Part shown: piece by piece, positions 58,682-64,000 of the stretch
How positions within the stretch are numbered: the first letter of the stretch is position 1
Layout of the letters: each line of letters starts with the position of its first letter
Source: Lunularia cruciata
Taxonomy: Eukaryota; Streptophyta; Marchantiopsida; Lunulariales; Lunulariaceae
NCBI GenBank assembly: GCA_948567375.1
Contig: OX419762.1
Span: 54,169,034 to 54,233,033 of the forward strand
DNA: 64,000 nt
Direction of reading: 5' to 3'
The notes under the pieces: generated by a model
What the model saw: the letters and a program-made list of their open reading frames with translations, nothing else
Databases searched by the model: none
Told to the model about the DNA's origin: nothing
Position numbers and translations under genes: made by a program

Positions 58682-58948
58682 ATGGAGAAGAAGAAGTGTA
58701 CAGAGAAGTCAGATTGCGCCTGTATGGCCAAAGAAGGCAAAGAAAAGAGTCTTCGGGATGAAACCCGAGGTACCTTGGCTTTGGGTCATAAGGCGAAGTA
58801 CTCAGAATTGCCATGTCAGCATACAACCCAAAGTAAGGAGTCTTCGTATTGGGGGTGCTCAATCAAAGGCAAGGACAATGTAACAAATTTCCTTCAGGGC
58901 AAGAAATTCAAGAAGGGACCGTTCAAAAACCGGCGGTCATACGCGTGA
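58682..58948 (+). CDS. LTR ORF1 of element F, 88 residues, intact in the 3' LTR
   Basis: The ORF runs from ATG to TGA inside the LTR. The product is small and basic with five Cys (KKCTEKSDCACMAKEGKEKS ... LPCQHTTQ ... YWGCSIKGKD) and ends with a Lys/Arg cluster (KKFKKGPFKNRRSYA). The Cys spacing does not match a finger that I know. It could be a small nucleic-acid-binding protein or fortuitous. The 5' LTR copy is frameshifted. Confidence 0.4.
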   Translation: MEKKKCTEKSDCACMAKEGKEKSLRDETRGTLALGHKAKYSELPCQHTTQSKESSYWGCSIKGKDNVTNFLQGKKFKKGPFKNRRSYA

Positions 58949-59001
58949 AGGACACTTGACACTAATAGGAGCATGCAAGAGGTGTGATTTCTTGGTAGAA
59001 C

Positions 59002-59999
59002 TCGGAATTGAAGAAGAGTATAATCCAAGGAGAGGAGGAAAGGGAAGTACTATGAGTAGATGTAGTAGTACAAAATCAAGTGATTGAGAACTTGAAGAGA
59101 GAAACAAGGAATCAAGAGGAACTCATAGAGTAGAGTGATATAGCAAGGGAAAGACAAGTAGTTGAGTATGAAATCTTGAAGCAGTAGTTTGTTGATTCAA
59201 GATTAGAGATTATCCATGCTATGGCAAGAGTAGCCAAGAAGGGACAAGAGCTCAATAGGGCGATGGAGAGTGTAGAAGAGAAGAAGCAGTTGTGGCAACG
59301 AGAGTTGACAGTGTGATATAGAGAAGAAGAGAGGTTGAGAGAGTTACTTTGCAATCAAGAGAAGAAGATTGTACAAAAGGAGAAGGAGAAGGAAGTTGTG
59401 AAAGCCGAGTTTGAAACAGAATTGGCAATGTACCGGGAAGATTGGCTTGCAGATCAAGAATGGGAGAGGAAAATGAGATTGGAGCCATTGAAGGAGATCA
59501 TAATCAGGATGAATGTGATGCTAAGTATAGAGGCCAGTGTGCGTATTGAAGAGACGAGGCTGCATGAGTTAAAGTTGTTGGTGTAGGAGACGAGGAGGAG
59601 AAATGAGAAGGACAAAGACTTGAATGCATTGTTGATCAGTCTAAGAACTCGTGTAGATAGGAAGATATTGGAAGTAGAAAAAATATCATGATTAGATTAG
59701 ACTTAGTGAAATAAGAGATAGATAAACTTCGAAAGGATGTTAGAGCAAAACCCGAAGTAGATGAAGTAGGAGTGAAGATGTCTTCGGAGTTACCATTGGA
59801 GACATTAGAGAAGAGTGGGTCGGGAGATAAGGAGTTAGATAGATTACCCACTAGTGAAATTTCAGATCAGGAAAGAGAATTGTTAGATTTGGTAAAGGAT
59901 GTAGGAGTTATAAAACCCAAGGAAAGAGTAGTAGGAAGTAAAGTTACTTTGGGTTTGAGTTTGAAAGCCAAGGAAGAAGTAGACATTGGATCGGATTAG
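59002..59999 (+). pseudogene. LTR ORF2, 3' LTR copy (coiled coil, several stops)
   Basis: Same frame content as 50851-51849, with additional stops in the N-terminal half and a frameshift near 59670. Open pieces are 59335-59586 (coiled coil) and 59772-59999 (SSELPLETLEKSGSGDKELD to EEVDIGSD). The TAG of the 5' copy at 51670 is TCG here. Confidence 0.5.
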
Positions 60000-60802
60000 T
60001 AATAAAATTAAGATTTGAAGAGGCAGATATGAAGAGGTGCATTGTCATTTGGGATCTGCAGGTTTGTAGAGTTGTTAGGAAGCAATACATTAGGAAGATA
60101 ACTGTCGATTGCTTCACTATTTAAGAGTGGCATTTGCAGTCATATGTTATTCAGTGCTCATTATTTCTAAGAATAGATAAAGCAAAGTGGTGTGAAGCAG
60201 TGCTTGTTGCTTGAGCTTGATTCTGAGTATCAACTTTGTGTCTGTAATTGTGAGTGTGTGGAGAAATTTGAAGTGCAAGTCAGTGGGCTTGTTGGATGTT
60301 GGATTCCGTAGCCTTGATCTTCATTTTGTGTGTTTGATCCTAAGTGAAGTGCAATCAAAGCAATGCCTTGACAGATCTGAGAGGAATTGTAGTGTTGGTA
60401 GTATTCTACATTTGTGAGTGCAATGCGAAGTTGATGTGAAGCAATTTTGGTCGAGGAAGTTGTGCCTTTAGTGGAGGAGTAGAATACAATTCTGAGAAAA
60501 ATTTGTTTTGCAGTGAAGTGCCATTTTTGGGAGAGCCTGAATCATCACAATCAAGATTGTTTGGAAATATTTGATGGAGTTGTGATTAAGTGTGATAGAT
60601 TGTTGTGACAAGATTGCAAGTTAGTGCTTGTTACTCTCTTCTAGGTGTGGTTTCTACCTGAGAGATTAAAGATGCAACCAAGAAGAACTCAAAATTGTTA
60701 CTTTGCTTTGTATTTGACCAATTTTGACTAGTATCTCTATGGGAACAAACTTTACTTACCCAATTACCGCAAAAGTGATATTTGCCGGGTTGTCACACAT
60801 TT

Positions 60803-61573
60803 GGTGTGTGGAATCACTTTGCAAGAAAGGTGACCACTTTCAAGATTCTAGATGAAAGTTACCATTGGAGGAGGATTTTCAAGGATGATCTTGATTATTG
60901 CAAAACATGTAATGTTTGTCAAGCTTTTGCTAGAAATCTACCTCCATTCTCCCTCTTAGATTAATTATATTACCAGACCTTTTGAGAAGTGGAGAATTGA
61001 CTTTGTAGGTCCTCTTGATAGAAGCCCAAGAACAATTGACATATTTTAGTGGTTATTGATTACTTTACCAAGTGGGTGATCATTGAGAGATAAGAATGAA
61101 GATGAAGTTGGTAGATTTCTTTATGAATGCATCGTCACTAGGTTTGGTTGCACTTTGAAGTTGGTTTGGAAAAAAGAGATTTTACAATAAGCATCACTAT
61201 AGCCATGCTACAAAATTTCTCTATCACACATAGAGTGACGATATCATATAAGACAAACTCTAATGGCTTGGCAAAAAGAACCAATCAAACCTTCTACATG
61301 ATGTTGGCCAAAGATGTAAAAATAGAGAGAGCTAAACATCATTAGGAGAAGAGGATTTATTTAGTTCTATGGTAGTATAGGAAAAAAATGAAGACATGCA
61401 CTAGATGCTCTCTATTTCATTTGGAATATATTTTATTTATTCACTTTGATCTTCTTACTTTTCAAAACATTCATGGAAAATTGAAGAAGGCACAAAGAGG
61501 TGATAAAGAGAAGTCAAGGAAAGATCAACTCTTGGAATTGGAGGAGACAAAAGTAATTGCTAACACAAAAGTG
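60803..61573 (+). pseudogene. Element G, integrase continuation
   Basis: It resumes G's integrase after E and F: FKILDESYHWRRIFKDDLDYCKTCNVCQAFA (HHCC finger, Cys pair intact), then a decayed 'FEKWRIDFVGPL' core near 60980-61010 and 'SYKTNSNGLAKRTNQ' near 61250-61290, where the catalytic Glu is Lys. It is cut by D at 61574. Confidence 0.8.
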
Positions 61574-61999
61574 TGTAAAAGACCGAAACCAAGGCGAGAA
61601 ATAGGAGAATGGAAACTCACATTGGGACACTTGAATGAGGGAAAACTACGAATGCCTAGCATGAACTTTGGCTTTGGTATTTATAGGTAGCATACAAGGC
61701 CCTTGAGAAGCTTCTCAAGAAGCTTCCTCAAGCCACTTTCTTAGAGTGCAAGCCAAGTTAACTAGGAAGCTTCTCAAGAAGCTTCCTTCTAGAAGCCGCC
61801 TACTTGGCGTGCAAGCTAAGCTAGTTGGAAGCTTTTAGAAGCTTCCTTCTAGAAGCTACTTACTTAAGGTGCAAGCTAAGCTAACCGGGCAGCTTCCTAA
61901 GAAGCTTACTAGATACTTCCAGAATATTCTAGGCTAATTTGTCTTATGTGCTACTTTGTGAGCCTGATTGACTTTGTTGCTAAACTCCATATTGTTACA
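61574..61999 (-). repeat. 3' LTR of element D (426 bp)
   Basis: On the plus strand it starts TGTAAAAGACC and ends ATTGTTACA. It is the longest LTR of the family here. TATAAATA is on the minus strand at 61678-61685. The HSE-like array (61828-61845, one mismatch; and GAGAAGCTTCTCAAGAAGC near 61704) lies on the U3 side. Confidence 0.92.
61828..61845. promoter_or_regulatory. Four-unit heat shock element in the LTR of D (one mismatch)
   Basis: GAAgcTTTtaGAAgcTTC differs by one base from the perfect array in A's 3' LTR. It is followed by a further TTCtaGAA at about 61848-61855. Confidence 0.55.
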
Positions 62000-62860
62000 T
62001 ATTCCTCTGCCGCTAGTTGGTGATGCCCTCGTTGCTAGTGAAGCTTCAAATTCTTGGATGGCCATCTGTGCATTGTGGAGGTGAGAAAGAGGTTCCCAAG
62101 TGGCATCATGAAGGGGATACCCTTTCCAAAGGACATTGTACTCCGTATGTTGGCGACGGCCTTGTTGAATGTGGCGACGCGCAAGGATACGATCAACTTC
62201 GTACTCCTCATGGTCATTGATAGGGATAGGAAGAGGGGGAGGTTGGACTCGAGAGGAAAAGGATGAGGGGTTAGGAACAAAGGGTTTCAACTTGGAAACA
62301 TCAAAGACAGGATGGATACGCATGTGACAAGGCAAGGCAAGATGATAAGCAACAGGAGAGACAAGTTGGGTGATATCAAAGGGTCCTATCCAATTAGGGG
62401 CAAGTTTACAACCTTGAGTATCAAGTGGGAGAGGGAGGTTACTAGAGGATAGCATGACTGTATCACCAACTTCAAAGGTGAGGTCTCGACGATGGTGGTC
62501 CGCATATTGTTTTTGGCAATTCTGAGCAACAAGGAGGTGAGACTTGGCTTGTTGGAGAGATTGGGATATAGTGGTCAAGAATGTGGAAGTATGAGGAACC
62601 TGAGATGGAGGGGGAGCAAGAAGAGAATCTGGAACGAGCAGATCTTGGCCAAAATTGAGAAAGAAAGGAGAGAATCCGGTGCTTGCCTGTTTGGAATTGT
62701 TGTAGGCAAATTTGGCAATGGCAAGACATTCATCCCAATTGGTATGGTGGACATTGACAAAGGCACGCAACATATCCTCCAATGTATGATTTGCACGTTC
62801 GGTTTGTCCATCAGTTTGAGGATGATAGGCCGTGGACAAAGCAAGCTTGGTGCCGAGTAT
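61934..62860 (-). CDS. Integrase C-terminal half and chromodomain of element D (open, ~300 codons)
   Basis: The frame is uninterrupted from the amber codon at 62863-62861 to its stop at 61934. STAYHPQTDGQTERANHTLE carries the catalytic Glu. The barrel (NWIGPFDITQLVS) and a complete chromodomain (EEYEVDRILARRHIQQGRRQ...YNVLWKGYPLHDATWEPLSHL) follow. The last ~22 residues (from GICNNMEF) are encoded by the polypurine tract and U3 of the 3' LTR. There is no ATG at the amber codon, so expression would need the upstream frame with readthrough, or an intact sister copy. Confidence 0.85.
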   Translation of the reverse strand: MLGTKLALSTAYHPQTDGQTERANHTLEDMLRAFVNVHHTNWDECLAIAKFAYNNSKQASTGFSPFFLNFGQDLLVPDSLLAPPPSQVPHTSTFLTTISQSLQQAKSHLLVAQNCQKQYADHHRRDLTFEVGDTVMLSSSNLPLPLDTQGCKLAPNWIGPFDITQLVSPVAYHLALPCHMRIHPVFDVSKLKPFVPNPSSFSSRVQPPPLPIPINDHEEYEVDRILARRHIQQGRRQHTEYNVLWKGYPLHDATWEPLSHLHNAQMAIQEFEASLATRASPTSGRGICNNMEFSNKVNQAHKVAHKTN

Positions 62861-63541
62861 CTAAAAGAGTGCTTGCCAAAACTTCCCGGTAAAGCAAGGA
62901 TCACGGTTGGAGATGAGTACGCGTGGCATTCCATGATGCTTGAAGACATTGTCAAAATAGATTTGTGCTAAGGTTGGAGCATCCACGGTATCACAGGTTG
63001 GTGCCAAGTGGATTTGCTTACTAAGCTTATCCACAAACACCACGATGGTGGTGTGTTCTTGTTTTGTCTTGGGCAAGGATGTGATGAGATCCAAGCTCAC
63101 ATGCTCCCAACGAGCTGGTGGAACGGCAAGCAGTTGAAGGAGTCCACCCGGCTTCTGGTTGCTGGCCTTGTTACGTTGGCAGCTCTCACACGATCGGACA
63201 AATTCTTGAACATCTCGTGTCATGTTGGGCCACCACCATTGACGTTGGAGGGTACCCAAGGTCTTGTCCACACCCATGTGACCAGCGATGGGTAAATCAT
63301 GGGCTTCTTGAAGGCACACAAGTTGAAGATCACCTTTGGCTGGAACATAGATCTGGTCTGCATGGAATAGAAGGCCTTCCTTGAAGGAGAAGGTGTTGTA
63401 CTCCTTGTCACCTGTTGTTAGCCAACCATGTACCATTTGGAAGAAGGGATCTTGGTGTAGAGCTAACCGAAACTTGTTATGAATCTTGGGATCAATTGAC
63501 ACCGTTGTAATTGCTGCCGTGATGAGAGGAAGAGACTTCAA
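62861..63541 (-). CDS. Integrase N-terminal half of element D
   Basis: A 226-codon open frame includes the HHCC finger (HDLPIAGHMGVDKTLG ... CESCQRNKAS) and the first two catalytic Asp (VSLDLITSLPKTKQ; ISNRDPCFTGKFWQALF). It ends at an amber codon directly after WQALF, followed in the same frame by ILGTKLALSTAYHPQ. That single codon separates two otherwise intact halves of integrase. Confidence 0.85.
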   Translation of the reverse strand: MKSLPLITAAITTVSIDPKIHNKFRLALHQDPFFQMVHGWLTTGDKEYNTFSFKEGLLFHADQIYVPAKGDLQLVCLQEAHDLPIAGHMGVDKTLGTLQRQWWWPNMTRDVQEFVRSCESCQRNKASNQKPGGLLQLLAVPPARWEHVSLDLITSLPKTKQEHTTIVVFVDKLSKQIHLAPTCDTVDAPTLAQIYFDNVFKHHGMPRVLISNRDPCFTGKFWQALF

Positions 63542-63608
63542 ATCAGGTCGTCATGATAGAGCATCAGGGATGACATGGAACCGACCTGGTTTGTACTCAA
63601 GTTTGATG

Positions 63609-63953
63609 TCAAACAATTGGAGTTGCTCTTCCCATCGATGATCGACTCTTCATGTGCTCTAGGTGTAAGGTCTGCAACAATGGCTTGTGATCAATTTGCA
63701 TGATCACTTGTTTCCCCAAGAGATAATCCCTCCATACCTTGGTGGCATATACCATTGCAAGTTGTTCCCGATCTCGAGCAGAGTAATTTCCCTCAGCTGT
63801 ACTTAGTCGGTGAGACACAAAGGCAATAGGATGTAGTCCATCTGGAAATTCTTGTTGCAACACAGCTCCAATTGCAAAGTTAGAAGCATCAAAATCAACC
63901 ACACAAGGTAGTTGAGGATCATATTGTTGAAGAATGGGTCTTGAAGACACCAC
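63609..63953 (-). pseudogene. RNase H domain of element D
   Basis: It contains DFDASNFAIGAVLQQEF, NYSARDREQLAMVYATK and MQIDHKPLLQTLHLEH, so all acidic active-site positions visible here are kept. A frameshift at about 63620-63650 breaks the link to the integrase frame, and the RT lies beyond the window. Confidence 0.82.
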
Positions 63954-64000
63954 ATGCTTTAACTTCTAGAATGCTTCTTCATGCTTGGTGGTTCTGTAAC

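Larger units (their letters stand above)
50501..60797 (+). mobile_element. LTR retrotransposon F (Ty3/gypsy, Athila/Tat-like) with 2.1-kb LTRs
   Basis: LTRs TGTGGTACCC...TGTCACA are at both ends and the target duplication CATTT is at 50496-50500 and 60798-60802. The PBS is tRNA-Asp-like and the PPT ends at 58654. Order: gag with two zinc knuckles, RT, RNase H, integrase without chromodomain. It is 10.3 kb including an R copy (54987-55678). F landed at the last two bases of E's LTR, so its CATTT duplication includes E's terminal CA. Confidence 0.92.
58655..60797 (+). repeat. 3' LTR of element F (2,143 bp)
   Basis: It differs from the 5' LTR by scattered substitutions and short indels only. 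It carries an intact ORF1 and a broken ORF2. Confidence 0.92.
61574..64000 (-). mobile_element. Ty3/gypsy chromovirus D, minus strand (5' part beyond the window)
   Basis: Same family as A, B and E. The 3' LTR, chromodomain, integrase and RNase H are in the window. It has the fewest stops of the four, so it is the youngest or best kept. The left flank AAGTG (61569-61573) should be repeated beyond the right edge if the element is complete. Confidence 0.9.

Noticed and set aside
63008-63384. Plus-strand ORFs across the integrase of D (and similar antisense ORFs in A, B and E)
   Set aside because: They are shadows of a clearly recognisable integrase on the other strand; their translations have no domain.
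1-64000. CRISPR arrays, rRNA or tRNA genes, bacterial operons
   Set aside because: No regularly spaced short repeats and no rRNA/tRNA signatures; tRNA-like matches are only the retroelement primer binding sites.

Overview
The window looks like nuclear DNA of a seed plant with a large, repeat-rich genome. The evidence is GT-AG introns in a plastid-type gene, plant LTR-retrotransposon lineages (chromoviruses with an initiator-Met primer site, an Athila/Tat-like element with a tRNA-Asp-like primer site, Ty1/copia debris), deep nesting, and many old, stop-ridden copies. Slow removal of old retroelements would fit a conifer, but that is inference. No bacterial operon, rRNA, tRNA or CRISPR array was seen.

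Layout. 1-2345: the 5' half of one host gene on the minus strand (two coding exons, a probable 5'-UTR intron, two palindromic G-boxes), resembling the DUF3754 family. 2346-12298: AT-rich intergenic DNA with a decayed coiled-coil ORF, a fragment of dispersed repeat R and a ruined Ty1/copia element. 12299-18479: an R copy split by chromovirus A, which has both LTRs, PBS, PPT and the 5-bp duplication TGACT. 18480-27278 plus 37850-39059: minus-strand gypsy element C, with an unusual extra ORF downstream of integrase and a second R copy inside that region. C is split in its RNase H region by chromovirus B (27284-37844, duplication CATAG). B itself carries a 2.8-kb purine-rich insertion and a 2.2-kb solo LTR of an F-related family. 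39060-39759: a third R copy. 39760-42784 plus 60803-61573: plus-strand gypsy element G, split inside integrase by minus-strand chromovirus E (42785-50497, duplication TTTGG). Element F (50501-60797, duplication CATTT) landed 3 bp beyond E's end, so it split E's own target duplication. F carries a fourth R copy. 61574-64000: chromovirus D, minus strand, inserted in G and running off the window; it is the least decayed copy.

How the parts relate. A, B, D and E are one chromovirus family of about 5.5 kb net length. Their LTRs combine heat-shock-element arrays with a TATA box, the polyprotein has a 20-residue tandem-repeat linker between protease and reverse transcriptase, and a C-terminal chromodomain is followed by a tail read through the polypurine tract into U3. 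F is an Athila/Tat-like element whose 2.1-kb LTRs contain protein-coding-looking ORFs, partly shared at protein level with the diverged solo LTR inside B. Target duplications and frame continuity across insertions give a relative order: G, then E, then F; C, then B; R1, then A; G, then D.

All retroelement ORFs except parts of D carry stops or frameshifts and are annotated as pseudogenes. Domain limits inside them were read by eye and are approximate; LTR ends, target duplications, PBS and splice sites were located base by base.
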